Below, in pieces: positions 43,489 through 53,905 of a stretch of 64,000 nt of DNA. The stretch spans positions 1,302,001 to 1,366,000 of the forward strand of contig CBDEGU010000012.1 of NCBI GenBank assembly GCA_965238045.1, in the 5' to 3' direction. The translations under genes were made by a program, and so were the position numbers. The DNA is from CBDEGU01 sp965238045. GTDB lineage: Bacteria > Acidobacteriota > Terriglobia > Bryobacterales > UBA6623. The number at the start of each line of letters is the position of its first letter. Position 1 is the stretch's first letter. The notes beneath the pieces are model-generated. The model had not been told where the DNA came from and searched no databases. It saw only the letters and a program-made list of their open reading frames with translations.

Positions 43489-46400
43489 ATGATGTCTCGG
43501 ATTTCACACTTCTCACGGATTCTCCTTCTTCTAACGCTTGCTCTGCTGCCTCGATTGGCTCAAGCTCAACGGATCGGGCCGCTGGGTCCGACCGACCGAC
43601 AGCAATCCAAGGCGCTTTCAACCGAGCGCACGGCGGCGCCCCGACCGCCCAGCCTGCAACTGAGCCTTCCATCGCCCGCCGCGGTTGCTCTACCGCCGTT
43701 GGGTCCCGACGATTTGCAGCGTTTGCAACCGCAAGAGGGCCGGCCCCCCCTCATCGGCGTCCACCGCCGGTTGCCAGCGGGGGCGGTCACGCGGAGCTTC
43801 TCCGGGGGGGCGGTCAAGACGACCGCCGAGGGAGCGTGGCAATCGACCGCGGTCGGACGCCTCTGGCGTCTGAAGATGACCTCTCCCAGCGCCCGCGCTA
43901 TGCGCATTCACTTTCGGGACTTCGCCATCGGGGCGGGCAGCCTCTGGCTCTACTCGGCGAGCGGGCAGGTCGTCGGGCCCTATACCGGCTCGGGTCTGTA
44001 CGGGGACGGAGACTTCTGGAGCGGCATCGTTTTCGGCGACAGCCTGACGATCGAGTATATGCCAGATGGGGCGTCGACGAAAGAAGCCGTGCCGTTCCAA
44101 ATCGTGGCGATCAGCCATATCTGGGACGATGCTTTTGGAGGCGGCGTGGAGGGCGGCGTCCGATGGCCGCAGGGCGCGTTGGGAAGCTCAGACAGGCGGG
44201 GATCGCTAAAGCCGCTGCCCGACCGGATCAACGTTGCGGTGGGAACGCAGTTGAAGAAGTCGCGGCTGACAAAGGCAATACAGTTGGTCGAGCGGTCCGC
44301 CTCCCTGCAACAGCCGCGTCCGAAAGCGGCAAGGCCGCTCACGCCCGGACGGCCTGTCTCCTTCAGCCGGGGGCCGGTTGACTCCCCGACGCTGTTCCAT
44401 GGGGATTTTTCATATCAGTTGGAAGTTCCCGAGGATGCCACCCGCGTAACCTTCACGCTGGAATCCGATGCCGACGTGCAGCTGCTTGTCCGCTATGGCG
44501 AGGACAACGACCTTGAGAATGGGAGGCCTGTCTTCGACTACAGCGCCGACGAATTCTTTGCGGGAACGGAGGAGATTGTCATTACTCCCCAATCCGACCC
44601 GCCGCTTCAAGCCGGAACCTACTTCGTCTCGGTGGGAGTCCTTGCTACGGGCGTCGAGGTCAACTGCACGCTCACGGCGGAAGTGGAACGTGAAGGAGGA
44701 ACTCCGCCGCCGACAAGCGACGGCACGCTCACGCCCAGTCAGCCTGTCTCCTTCCAACGGGGGCCGGTCGACAACCCGACGATCTTCTTCGGGAACCACT
44801 CGTTCCGGCTGGAGGTTCCCGAGGACGCCTCCCGCGTTACCTTCACGCTGGAATCCGATGCCGACGTGGAGCTGGCTGTCCGATATGGCGAGGACAACGC
44901 CGTTGAGGATCGTCTTGTCACTGACCACCGCTCCCGGAACCCCGCGGGCAATGAGCGGATCCTCATTACCCCTCGCTCCGACCCGCCGCTTCGATCCGGA
45001 ACCTACTTCGTATCGGTAATAGTCTGGGCTACGGGCGTCATCGCCAACTGCACGCTCACGGCGGAAGTGGAACTTGGCGAAGAGGATCAGACACCGATCA
45101 GCGGCGGCACGCTCACGCCCGGACAGCCTGCCGACTTCCGCCTGGGGCCGGTTGACTCCCGGACGCTCTTCACCGGGGACCACTCGTTCCGGCTGGAGGC
45201 TCCTGAGAACGCCTCCCGCATCACCTTCACGCTGGAATCCGTCGATCCCGATGTTGACGTGGATTTGTATGTCCGTTTTGGCGAGGACAACATGATTCAG
45301 AACGGGAGGCCTGTCTTTGACCACCGCTCCCAGAAACTCACGGGCAGCGAACGGATCGGCATCACCCGACGCTCCGACCCGCCGCTTCGAGCCGGAACCT
45401 ACTTTGTCTCGGTACTCGTCTTTGATACGGGCGTCGTCGCCGAGGGCACGCTCACAGCGACCGTGGAGACGGACGCCGCGGACTGTCACCTTGATGCGAC
45501 CTGCTACCCCGAATGGTCGAGTTCCGCATCAGGCGTCGCGCTGATTGCCTTTGAGACGAGCGAAGGCAGTTACGCCTGCTCGGGTACGCTGCTGAACAAC
45601 CGCCGGCAGGACCTCACGCCCTACTTCCTCACCGCCGCCCACTGCGTGGATACCGAGGAGGAAGCGCGGAGCGTGACAGCGTTCTGGTTATACCAGACAC
45701 AAACCTGTAACGGAGACCTTCCGGATTTGCGGAGCGTGCCGCAGACCGAGGGGGCGGGCCTGATCTCGACCTTTGGCGGCGCAGATCGCCACGACGGCGA
45801 TATGACGCTGCTGCAGCTCGAAGGAGATTTGCCGGACGCCATCGTGTTCCAGGGATGGGATGCCGACCCTCAACCTGTCGGCGCGCAGGTCACCGGCATT
45901 CATCATCCCAGGAGCGATGATTGGGGCTTCTTCAAGCGGATTGCCTTCGGTCAGATCATTCCCGAATCGGTTTTTGGAACTACCGACGATACCTACTTCA
46001 ACGTCTCCTATCCAGTGGGACAAGGCTACACGGAGCGAGGCTCTTCCGGGTCCGCCATCTTCAGCAACTCTGAAACCGTGGTAGGGGCGCTGAGCGGCGG
46101 AGACATTGTCGGGTATGCCTGCCCGACCGAGCCCGTTGTAGATGTCTTCACTCACTTTTCGGTTTTCTATCCCCATATCCGGCCGTTCATCGACAGCACC
46201 TTGCCGGAGATAAGCGGAGGCGCGCTCCCGCCCGGACAGCCCGCTGCCTTCCGCCTGGGACCGGTTGACGCCCCGATGCTGTTCTCCGGGGATTCTTCAT
46301 TCCAGGTGGAGGTTCCCGAGGGCGCCACCCGCGTAACCTTCACGCTGGAATCCATCGATCCTGATGTCAACGTGGATCTGTATGTCCGCTATGGAGAAGA

Positions 46401-47157
46401 CAACGCCATTCAGGATGGGAACGTCGTCTCGGACTATTCCTCTGAAGGATCCACGGGCAACGAGCAGATCGTCGTCACCCGGCAATCCGACCCACCGCTT
46501 CGAGCCGGGACCTATTTCGTCTCGCTGATGCTCCGCACTACGGGCGCTGTCGCTGAGGTCACGGTCACGGCCGAGTTCGACGCCCCCCCGCCGACGGGAG
46601 GTCAGATCTATTACTTCCCCCATCTTGCCGTGGGACAGAAATGGCAAACCACGATCACCTATATCAACTACTCCGCCGAGGAAGTGAGCTGCCGGACCGA
46701 TTTCCTTTCCGATCAGGGAACTCCGCTGATGGTCTCGTTTGCGGATAAGGGAACGGTGCCCAGCCGGACCGACGTTCTGTTGCCAGGGGGATCCGTTCAC
46801 CAGGAGACCAACGTGGAGCTGAATGCTCCGGTAGCGCCCGGCTGGGCGCGGGCCACCTGCTCCGGGCCGGTGAAGGCCAGCCTTCTGTTTCGTCTGCACA
46901 ACAGCGAAGGGGTGCCCATAGCAGAAGGCGGAGTCAATGCGGCGGCAGTTCCGGCAACCCGGTTCGTCACCTTTGCCGAACAGGGAGAAGGCAAGCAGGG
47001 GACCGGAGTGGCCTATGCCAACCCTTCCGCCACAGAGGCCGTCGTCACCTTTACGGCCCGGGACGCGGATGGGCAGATGCTGGCTAGCGTCGATAAGAAC
47101 CTGTCGCCCAACGGGCATGCGGCGCAAAATATGGCGCCCCTGTTTGCTCTCAGCAGC
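43489..47157 (+). pseudogene. Secreted PPC-repeat/trypsin-like protein, part 1 (interrupted by IS256)
   Basis: I chose ATG 43489, with GGAAGGA just upstream. The signal peptide is MSRISHFSRILLLLTLALLP and ends LAQA. After ~270 residues come three PPC-type beta-sandwich repeats, each starting QPVSF or QPADF, with SDPPLRAGTYFVSV near the end. Then a trypsin-like domain with His718 (TAAHC), Asp771 (DGDMTL) and Ser853 (RGSSGSAIF), like lysyl-endopeptidase; a fourth PPC domain; and a sandwich module YYFPHLAVGQKWQTTITYIN. It is split by IS256 after LFALSS. The original gene continued at 48606. Confidence 0.85.
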
Positions 47158-48605
47158 GAGAGTGTCCCAATCGTAGTTGAGGGTTTGTAGGGCGGCGGCG
47201 TAAAAGAGCATTGTACTAGGCAGCCTTTGCTGCTGTGGCCTTGGCCGGATTGAGGATGGCGTCGAGCATCCACAGATCCTTGTAACCCATGATCTTGCGG
47301 AAGCTTTTCTCGGTATCGAGGAATGCAGCCGTGGCCCAGCGACACACCATGGCCGCGTCCTTCCAGCGGGTCACTCGCCGCGTTCTCCGCCGCACCCCGG
47401 CGTTAGGAGACTCGACGATGTTCGTCGTCGCCAGGCAGCGATGCAGCGACGGCGGCGCACCCAGGCGGTTGATGGTGAAACACTCCTCCATGCCTTCGCG
47501 CAAACTCACCGCCGCCTCGGGCCAGTCACCCTCGTACCACTGGGCTAGCTTCTCCAGCCGCGCTTGTCCATCTTGGGCTCCCAGCCGCCAGGCGGCCCGG
47601 ATCGCCGCTTTGGCCTGATCGCGCTCGGCCTTAGGCAGCCGCTCGACGACATTGCGCAGCTTGTGAGCACGGCAGCGCTGCACCGGAACTTTGCCGAAGA
47701 CCCGCCGCACCGCCGCCCGCAGGGCCTTCGATCCATCGAGCACGAAGAGCCTGTTTTTCTCCGTCGATACTCCCCGCTCGACCATGCCCCTCAGCAAGTC
47801 TTCGGCGGCGGCTGTGCTCTCAGTGGCGGCGTGCTGCAATCCCAGCACATGTTTGTTGCCCTGACGGTCTACGCCCACCGCTGCAAGCACTACATGATCT
47901 GCGAAGATCAAACCGTCCACGTAGATCACCAGCAGATCCAACTCATCCAGGCGCCGCGTGAGCACTTCGTCGATGCTCTTTTCGGCGGCCTCGACTGCCT
48001 CCCGGCTGACGGCGGATTTCGACACCCCGGCCGTGCCGGCCATTGCGCCAATCACCCCGGCATAGTTGCGCGTCGAGACGCCCTTCATCAGAATGTCGAG
48101 CATGCGCGCGCCGAGGCGTTCGTCGTCCTGCATCGCTTCGTAAGCGGGCACTTTGACCTCGCCGCCGGAGCGTTTGCGCAGTCTGGGTTTGCTGACGCGC
48201 AGTTTGCGGTTGCTGAGCTTGACGCGACCGGGCTGGCGGCCCCAGCGGACCACATCGCCGCGGCGCTTCTTGCCGGGCTGGGAAAGTTTTCCACCGGTAA
48301 CTTGCTGCGCCGACAGTTCCAGCACGGCTTGAATGGCGGCGCGGCCGGTGACGTCGATAACCTCGTCGACGGCTCCGCGGCACTGCTCGACCAGTTCAAC
48401 CAAGGGCAGCATGAGTTGGGAGTTTTGGCTGAGCAGGCGGGTGAGGTCGTTGGGGCTGACTGGCTGTTGCTTCGCGGAATCCAGAATGTGATATCGTTTC
48501 TTCACGGCGGTTCTCCTTTGTGGTGAAAGGTTTGCTCGATTCTCTCAGAGAACCGGGCTTGAGAACCGCCGCCCTTCCACCTTCAACTAGATTCGGGACA
48601 ATCTC
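47158..48605 (-). mobile_element. IS256-type element, copy 3 (1448 bp)
   Basis: Identical ends to copy 1, in reverse orientation. The target duplication is CTCAGCAGC (9 bp; 8 is the usual size here) at 47149-47157 and 48606-48614. It sits within the large secreted-protein gene. Confidence 0.95.
47216..48505 (-). CDS. IS256-family transposase
   Basis: The same 429-residue protein as copy 1, with the full DDE core; it reads against the interrupted gene. Confidence 0.95.
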   Translation of the reverse strand: MKKRYHILDSAKQQPVSPNDLTRLLSQNSQLMLPLVELVEQCRGAVDEVIDVTGRAAIQAVLELSAQQVTGGKLSQPGKKRRGDVVRWGRQPGRVKLSNRKLRVSKPRLRKRSGGEVKVPAYEAMQDDERLGARMLDILMKGVSTRNYAGVIGAMAGTAGVSKSAVSREAVEAAEKSIDEVLTRRLDELDLLVIYVDGLIFADHVVLAAVGVDRQGNKHVLGLQHAATESTAAAEDLLRGMVERGVSTEKNRLFVLDGSKALRAAVRRVFGKVPVQRCRAHKLRNVVERLPKAERDQAKAAIRAAWRLGAQDGQARLEKLAQWYEGDWPEAAVSLREGMEECFTINRLGAPPSLHRCLATTNIVESPNAGVRRRTRRVTRWKDAAMVCRWATAAFLDTEKSFRKIMGYKDLWMLDAILNPAKATAAKAA

Positions 48606-50649
48606 CTCAGCAGCTTTACCGGATCGCTCGAAGTCACCTCCACGGCGCCCATCGTCAGTCTGTCGATCAATGCCGAAGCTGCTCCCGTATTCTCCTCCTT
48701 GCCTCCGGGCGAACTGGATGCTGCCGCGCAGGGATCGACTACCTATTACTTTCCACATCTTGCCGTGGGACAGAAATGGCAAACCACGATCACCTATATC
48801 AACTACTCCTCGCAGGAGGTGAGATGCACAACCGATTTCATCTCCGATCACGGAAGTCCGCTGATGGTTTCGTTTGCGGCACTGGGAACGGTTGTCAGCC
48901 GAACCGACGTTCTGTTGCCAGGGGGATCCGTTCACCAGGAGACCAACGTGGAGCTGAATGCGCCGGTAGCGCCCGGCTGGGCGCGGGCCACCTGCTCCGG
49001 GCCGGTGAAGGCCAGCCTTCTGTTTCGTCTGCACAACAGCGAAGGGGTGCCCATAGCAGAAGGCGGAGTCAATGCGGCGGCAGTTCCGGCAACCCGGTTC
49101 GTCACCTTTGCCGAACAGGGAGAAGGCAAGCAGGGGACCGGAGTGGCCTATGCCAACCCTTCCGCCACAGAGGCCGTCGTCACCTTCACGGCCAAAGACG
49201 CGTTGGGGCAGACGCTGGCTAGCGTCGATAAGAACCTGTTATCCAACGAGCATGCGGCGCAAAATATGGCGCCCCTGTTTGCTCTCAGCAGCTTTACCGG
49301 ATCGCTCGAAGTCACCTCCACGGTGCCCATCGTCAGTCTGTCGATCAATGCCGAAGCCGCTCCCGTATTCTCCTCCTTGCCTCCGGGGGAACTGGATGCT
49401 GCCCCCGATATTCCGGGCGAGATGCTCGCTCCGGCGGATGAAGCTGCGTTCAACGATCTCGTCGTTGGTAAGCGGGTAGCGACGAACTACCCGACAGTCT
49501 ATGTGGATTTTGTCAGTCCCGGGCGTTTCAGGGCAACCGAGGGCGCGGACACCTATACGGGAAGCTATACCTTTCAGAACACAGGTTCGAATACAGGAAC
49601 GTTAACGTTCAACTACGATGACGGGGATCGCTGTACGACCCATCTCACCTTCGCTTCGGCAATGGCGGGCACGGCAACCTTCACGTGCAACGACGGATCG
49701 AGCGGAGCATACAACTGGCGCCTCGTGGAGATTCCCGCGTCAGGTGCTCCGGATTTGGTGATCCAGACTCCTTCGGTAAGCGATAGCAGCCCGAATGCGG
49801 GAGGATCCTTCACGTTCAGCGCGACTGTCCGCAACCAAGGCAATGGCCTGTCTGCCTCTACGACGCTGCGCTACTACCGCTCGCCGGACGCGACGATTTC
49901 CACATCGGATACGGCGGTCGGCACGGACGCGGTGGGTGGCCTTGCCGGCTTCTGGCACGAGCGCCGAGTCGATCAGTCTGACGGCGCCATCGACCGCTGG
50001 AACCTACTACTACGGCGCTTGCGTCGATCCGGTGTCCGGGGAATCCGCTACAAGGAACAACTGCTCCCGTGCCGTGACAGTAACTGTCGCTTCCAGCACC
50101 AATAAGCCTTTTAATCAACTGCAGACGGAGCGCCTTATTGGAACATGGGTGTTCTCTTATACGATCATTTCCGTGTTTACAAACACCTACAGATTGAGCG
50201 ATGTTCGGGAAAGTCCAATTACGCCAGATGAGTGGATCATTTTTGGAACCGATCAGTTTGGCGGTGTAGTCATAGCGGGATACTCACCGCTTCTTGGAAT
50301 GTTTTCGTTGTTTGGCTCCATTGGAACCATCGACCAGTTTTTCACCTTCGACTTCATTGGCTCGAACACAGTCTCCGGCTGCTACTACCATGATAGTGAC
50401 TTTTCGCGCTGCTACCCCATGACAGGGGTGAGGACGAGTTCCACTGCCCTAAGTAGACTGACACCCGCTCGACCCTCCACTAGCGCGGCTCAAACAGAAT
50501 TAGTTGAAATTGGGGAGGCGGAAAGATTGGAAGAGGAGGCGGAAAGATTGGAAGAGGATGCGGAAAGAATGGAAAATGAAGCACCGATAGAGATTGATCC
50601 GAAAATTATCAGGGTCTTTGAGGGCCTTCGTGAGGTCTTGCGTCAATAG
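48606..50649 (+). pseudogene. Secreted PPC-repeat/trypsin-like protein, part 2 (frameshifted)
   Basis: Continues the interrupted gene: FTGSLEVTST, then a second sandwich module (YYFPHLAVGQKWQTTITYIN to PPGELDAA) almost identical to the first, an unrecognised domain, a CARDB-like domain (SPNAGGSFTFSATVRNQGNG), and a C-terminal region with an acidic coiled stretch (AERLEEEAERLEEDAERMEN). At about 49949 one extra base shifts the frame; the downstream part (ASGTSAESISLTAPSTAGTY) is in frame +1. The original product was probably above 1800 residues. Confidence 0.8.
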
Positions 50650-50766
50650 TCAGGTGTTGTCTTGCTCTTCAAGTGCGAGTTGTTCTTGTGCGGAGCGGAT
50701 GGTAAAGTTCAGGCGGGAAGCTGACAGGCGCGCGAACAGCGGGCGGGCTGTTTCTCTTCATGCTTG

Positions 50767-50782
50767 GGTATTGTCAAGTTAA
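50767..50782. mobile_element. Solo IS6-type terminal repeat
   Basis: GGTATTGTCAAGTTAA matches the IS6 element end at 21490 (GGCATTGTCAAGTTAA) with one change. No transposase or second end is nearby. Confidence 0.5.
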
Positions 50783-50847
50783 GCTGTTTGGTCGCATTTT
50801 CGTCTCCTTCTACCACCTCCAAGTCATTGATTCCCGGTCTCAGCTTT

Positions 50848-50882
50848 AGCAGAATCCGTCCACAAAACGGACGGATTCTGCT
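50848..50882. repeat. Strong hairpin beside a Tn3-type end
   Basis: AGCAGAATCCGTCC and GGACGGATTCTGCT are perfectly inverted with a 7-base loop. It lies 43 bp outside the Tn3-type end at 50925. There is no T tract, so a simple terminator is not certain. Confidence 0.55.
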
Positions 50883-50924
50883 TAAATTGACCGTACCCGT
50901 TCCATCGATCCCCTTTCCCTCGTA

Positions 50925-50962
50925 GGGGTCATCGCAAGGTTTGTTCGTAGAATTACTCTAAG
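50925..50962. mobile_element. Tn3-family 38-bp terminal inverted repeat
   Basis: Exactly 38 bp, starting GGGGTCATCGCAAGG and ending GAATTACTCTAAG: the start GGGG and the end TAAG fit the Tn3 family. It lies 25 bp outside the resolvase stop, the usual place. Confidence 0.7.
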
Positions 50963-50987
50963 GGACCGAAGGGCCTCGGTTTCGACT

Positions 50988-51599
50988 TCAACGCAGCGCC
51001 TTTGCGATTCTGTAAGCCGTTGCCCTGCCAATGCCAAGCTGTTTTGCGGCACGAGCGGGTGACAATCCGGCCGCGATGAGTTTCTCAGCGGCGGAAACCG
51101 TCTCCGGGTCGAGCGGCGGTCGGCCCGGTGTTCGCCCGCGTTTCCTGGCGGCGGAGATGCCGTCGCGGGTACGCTCGGAGATGAGCCGGCGTTCGAAGTG
51201 CGCGATGGAGCCGCAGACGTGGAACACGAGTTCGCCGGCCGCCGACGAGGTGTCGAGGCGCTCCTCGAGGCTGATCAGGTGGATGCCGCGGGCCTTGAGG
51301 CCGTCGACGGTTTCGAGCAGCTCCCTGAGTGAGCGTCCGAGCCGGTCGAGGCGAATGATGCAGAGACGGTCCCCGGGTCGGGCGTGATCGATGAGCTCGG
51401 CCAGGGCAGGGCGGTCGAAGCGCTTACCCGAGACGATGTCGGTGAAGACGCGAATGGCGCCAGCCTCAATGAGCCGGTCGCTCTGGGCGTCGGGGTTCTG
51501 GTCGTGGGTCGAGACGCGAGCGTAGCCCAGGGTGTCGCCCACGCGGGCCGGCGCCACCGTCTCAATATCGTTCGATTCCAGGACGGTTTCCGTGGGCAT
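50988..51599 (-). CDS. Tn3-type serine resolvase (TnpR)
   Basis: I chose ATG 51599 (MPTETVLESN); the extended frame has a weak TTG start. The N-terminal catalytic domain has Ser30 in YARVSTHDQ, the motif IIRLDRLGRSLRELLE, and FHVCGSIAHFERRLISERTR. The C-terminal HTH (LSPARAAKQLGIGRATAYRI) is complete. It resolves cointegrates at a res site, which should lie between it and tnpA (52743), now split by IS1595 copy 1. Confidence 0.9.
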   Translation of the reverse strand: MPTETVLESNDIETVAPARVGDTLGYARVSTHDQNPDAQSDRLIEAGAIRVFTDIVSGKRFDRPALAELIDHARPGDRLCIIRLDRLGRSLRELLETVDGLKARGIHLISLEERLDTSSAAGELVFHVCGSIAHFERRLISERTRDGISAARKRGRTPGRPPLDPETVSAAEKLIAAGLSPARAAKQLGIGRATAYRIAKALR

Positions 51600-51647
51600 A
51601 CTTTGAGTTCCGTTCAAGGGGTTCGAGGCCGTCTCTTTATTCGTCTA

Positions 51648-52684
51648 GATGGGTATTTACTTGACTCAGGTGACCCCAAGATGTAGGATCTTGGGCGATG
51701 GAAGATTATCCCCGGAATTTGGCCGAGTTCGAGGCGCGTTTCGCTAGCGAGCAGGCCTGTCGGGAGTATCTGTATCAACTCCGCTGGCCGGAGGGTTTTC
51801 GTTGTCCGCGATGCGGGCATGACAAAACCTGGGCGGTGCGCACGGTGCTGCTGCAGTGTGCAAGCTGCGGGCATCAAGCTTCGGCGACAGCAGGCACAAT
51901 CTTTCAAGACACCCGCAAGCCGCTCCAGAGTTGGTTTCGAGCAATGTGGTGGCTCACCAGCCAGAAGAACGGGGCGAGTGCATTGGGATTGCAGCGGGTG
52001 TTGGGCCTGGGCAGCTACAAGACGGCCTGGACTTGGTTGCACAAGCTTCGGCGCGCTATGGTGCGGCCCGGACGTGATCGCCTCAGCGGGCGCGTTGAGG
52101 TTGACGAGACTTACTTAGGAGCCCTGGAGGAGGGCGTGCGGGGCCGCCAAACCGACGCGAAAGCGCTGATTGTAGTAGCGGCCGAGGAAGATGGCGCCGG
52201 CATCGGACGAGTTCGGATGCGTACGATTCCGAACGCCTCTGGGGACAGCTTGATGGCCTTCGTCGGCGAGTCGGTCGAACCCGGCAGCGTGGTCCACACG
52301 GACGGCTGGCTGGGATACGAGCCACTCGAAAGCGACGGCTATCGCCACGAGGTGAGCTACCTGGACGGGCAACCGGCACGAGCCTCTCAACTGCTCCCCC
52401 GCGTGCATCGCGTGGTGTCGTTACTGAAGCGTTGGATACTGGGTACGCATCAAGGAGCCGTCAGCCACGAGCATCTCGACTACTACCTCGACGAATTCAC
52501 CTTCCGCTTCAACCGCCGCAAGTCCAGAAGCCGAGGCAAGCTCTTCTACCGCCTGGTTCAGCAGGCCGTCGCCGTCCAACCGGCGCCCTACAAGTCGCTG
52601 GTCGGAGGCACCGCAACACGCGCTACGGACAACCACAACATGTAGGGGCCATTTCAAAATACCTGAGTCAAGTGAATACCCATC
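51648..52684 (+). mobile_element. IS1595-type element, copy 1 (1037 bp)
   Basis: Ends GATGGGTATTTACTTGACTC and, inverted, GATGGGTATTCACTTGACTC. The 8-bp target duplication TTCGTCTA is at 51640-51647 and 52685-52692. It lies between tnpR and tnpA of the Tn3 remnant, in the res/promoter region. Confidence 0.95.
51698..52645 (+). CDS. IS1595-family transposase
   Basis: A 315-residue ISXO2-like transposase. The N-terminal zinc ribbon is CPRCGHDKTW plus CASCGHQ. The core has Asp in GRVEVDETYLGALEEG, Asp in VHTDGWLGYE, and the C-terminal HLDYYLDEFTFRFNRRKSRS, with Asn/Glu of this class. Complete; the same as copy 3 except for one residue (YLYQL or YLCQL). Confidence 0.93.
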   Translation: MEDYPRNLAEFEARFASEQACREYLYQLRWPEGFRCPRCGHDKTWAVRTVLLQCASCGHQASATAGTIFQDTRKPLQSWFRAMWWLTSQKNGASALGLQRVLGLGSYKTAWTWLHKLRRAMVRPGRDRLSGRVEVDETYLGALEEGVRGRQTDAKALIVVAAEEDGAGIGRVRMRTIPNASGDSLMAFVGESVEPGSVVHTDGWLGYEPLESDGYRHEVSYLDGQPARASQLLPRVHRVVSLLKRWILGTHQGAVSHEHLDYYLDEFTFRFNRRKSRSRGKLFYRLVQQAVAVQPAPYKSLVGGTATRATDNHNM

Positions 52685-52742
52685 TTCGTCTATTTATTCT
52701 AAACCGTCTCGAAACCGGAACCACCGTTTTTGGGACGCGCCA

Positions 52743-53205
52743 ATGGCTTCACGACGTCTTGTACCGGCATCGGTGCGCGAAGCGCTACTCGGGATTCCCT
52801 CCGACATCGCTTCGCTGGAGCGCAACTATCTTCTGGCCGATGATGATCTTGATTTGATCGGTACGCGCCGGCGCCCGGAGAACCGCCTCGGGCTGGCGCT
52901 CCACATCGCACTGCTGCGCCATCCGGGCCAAGGCTGGCACGACGACACCGAACCGCCCGCTCCCCTGGTCGCCTGGCTGGCCGAGCAGATCGAGGTGCCC
53001 TTTCCATCTCTGGCCCGCTACGGCTCCAGGGGGCAACGCGCTCCAACCACAGGCGGCTGGCCGTCCGGCATCTCGGCCTGCGTGCGTTCGTGCCTGCGCA
53101 CGACATGCGAACAGCGATGGACCTGGCTGCCCGGGCGGCGTTCGACACCGACGACGGGCGCATCATCCTGGCCCGCCCGGCTCTTCTACGGTCGCATAGG
53201 TATGC
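52743..53205 (+). pseudogene. Tn3-family transposase TnpA, N-terminal fragment (frameshifted)
   Basis: Starts MASRRLVPASVREALLGIPS then RNYLLADDDLDLIGTRRRPE, typical of the DUF4158 N-terminal domain of Tn3 TnpA. Around 53030 the frame shifts; the correct continuation is HDMRTAMDLAARAAFDTDDG in another frame. The match ends near 53205 where a VapBC module begins. About 150 of ~1000 residues remain. Confidence 0.8.
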
Positions 53206-53614
53206 CTACTACATCGAAGCCGAGGGCACGTGCCGCTGTCGCTTGGCTGCGGTCGTGCGTGCCAAACACGAGACCGACCTCGTGACCCTCCTCGAAGAGC
53301 AGGGCGCTTGCTAGATGGATCGCATCGAGCGTTTTGACGACGGTTGGCATTGGTTGACTGGCTCGTCGCAAGACCGCGGAGGTCAGCCGGATCGACCCAA
53401 TCGCGCGCTCCGTCGCGGCGATCGCCTCGTGCGCGTCGGCCAATCCGTCATCATCGAGAGAGCGCGACAGGCGGAGACGGTCGAGTGCCCGCCTCGCCTC
53501 GACGCCCATGATTTCGCTCGAATACGCGCGGTTCCACGTACCCCATTCTGGTAGCGGTTTTCCAGTGCCAAGCAGCCCGCGCAGCACCGCGCTCGTGTCA
53601 AGATAAATCGTCAC
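53186..53614 (-). CDS. VapC-like PIN-domain toxin
   Basis: A 142-residue PIN protein with the first catalytic Asp at residue 6 (MTIYLDTSAVLRGLLG), Glu in SEIMGVEARRALD, and Asp in TLDAIHLASALLF and FGTHDRSQATAARALGF. These match the four-acid centre of VapC ribonucleases. It overlaps the antitoxin by 4 bp (ATGA). Its 3' end touches the tnpA fragment. Confidence 0.87.
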   Translation of the reverse strand: MTIYLDTSAVLRGLLGTGKPLPEWGTWNRAYSSEIMGVEARRALDRLRLSRSLDDDGLADAHEAIAATERAIGSIRLTSAVLRRASQPMPTVVKTLDAIHLASALLFEEGHEVGLVFGTHDRSQATAARALGFDVVGIPMRP

Positions 53615-53868
53615 CGGTCGTCCCGATCCACCCGCAGGAGTTCAACGACGTCGATCCCTTCCTTGAGCGTAATGCGCGGTGCCATCGGCAGGGCGTTCGC
53701 ATCGGTCGGCTCTCGTACCTCGAGCCCGGCGGCAGCACCCGCGATCGGCACAAGCAGCGCGATCGGCGTCTGGCGGTCACACACCGTGACGGTGTCCCCC
53801 CGGCGCACCTGCGCCAAGTACCCACTCAGCTTCGCCTTCAGTTCCGACACCTTCGCTGTCTGGTTCAT
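53611..53868 (-). CDS. Phd/VapB-type antitoxin
   Basis: An 85-residue protein starting MNQTAKVSELKAKLSGYLAQVRRGDTV, the Phd/YefM fold that binds DNA, with DRQTPIALLVPI next. The C-terminal 35 residues (PRITLKEGIDVVELLRVDRD) would cap the VapC toxin. Translationally coupled to vapC. Such modules are known passengers of Tn3 transposons. Confidence 0.85.
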   Translation of the reverse strand: MNQTAKVSELKAKLSGYLAQVRRGDTVTVCDRQTPIALLVPIAGAAAGLEVREPTDANALPMAPRITLKEGIDVVELLRVDRDDR

Positions 53869-53905
53869 GTCCCTATTGGACCATATATAGTCACATAAAA
53901 ACTAT

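Noticed and set aside
44410..45489. A 359-residue antisense frame over the PPC repeats
   Set aside because: Its internal repetition simply mirrors the sense-strand PPC repeats.
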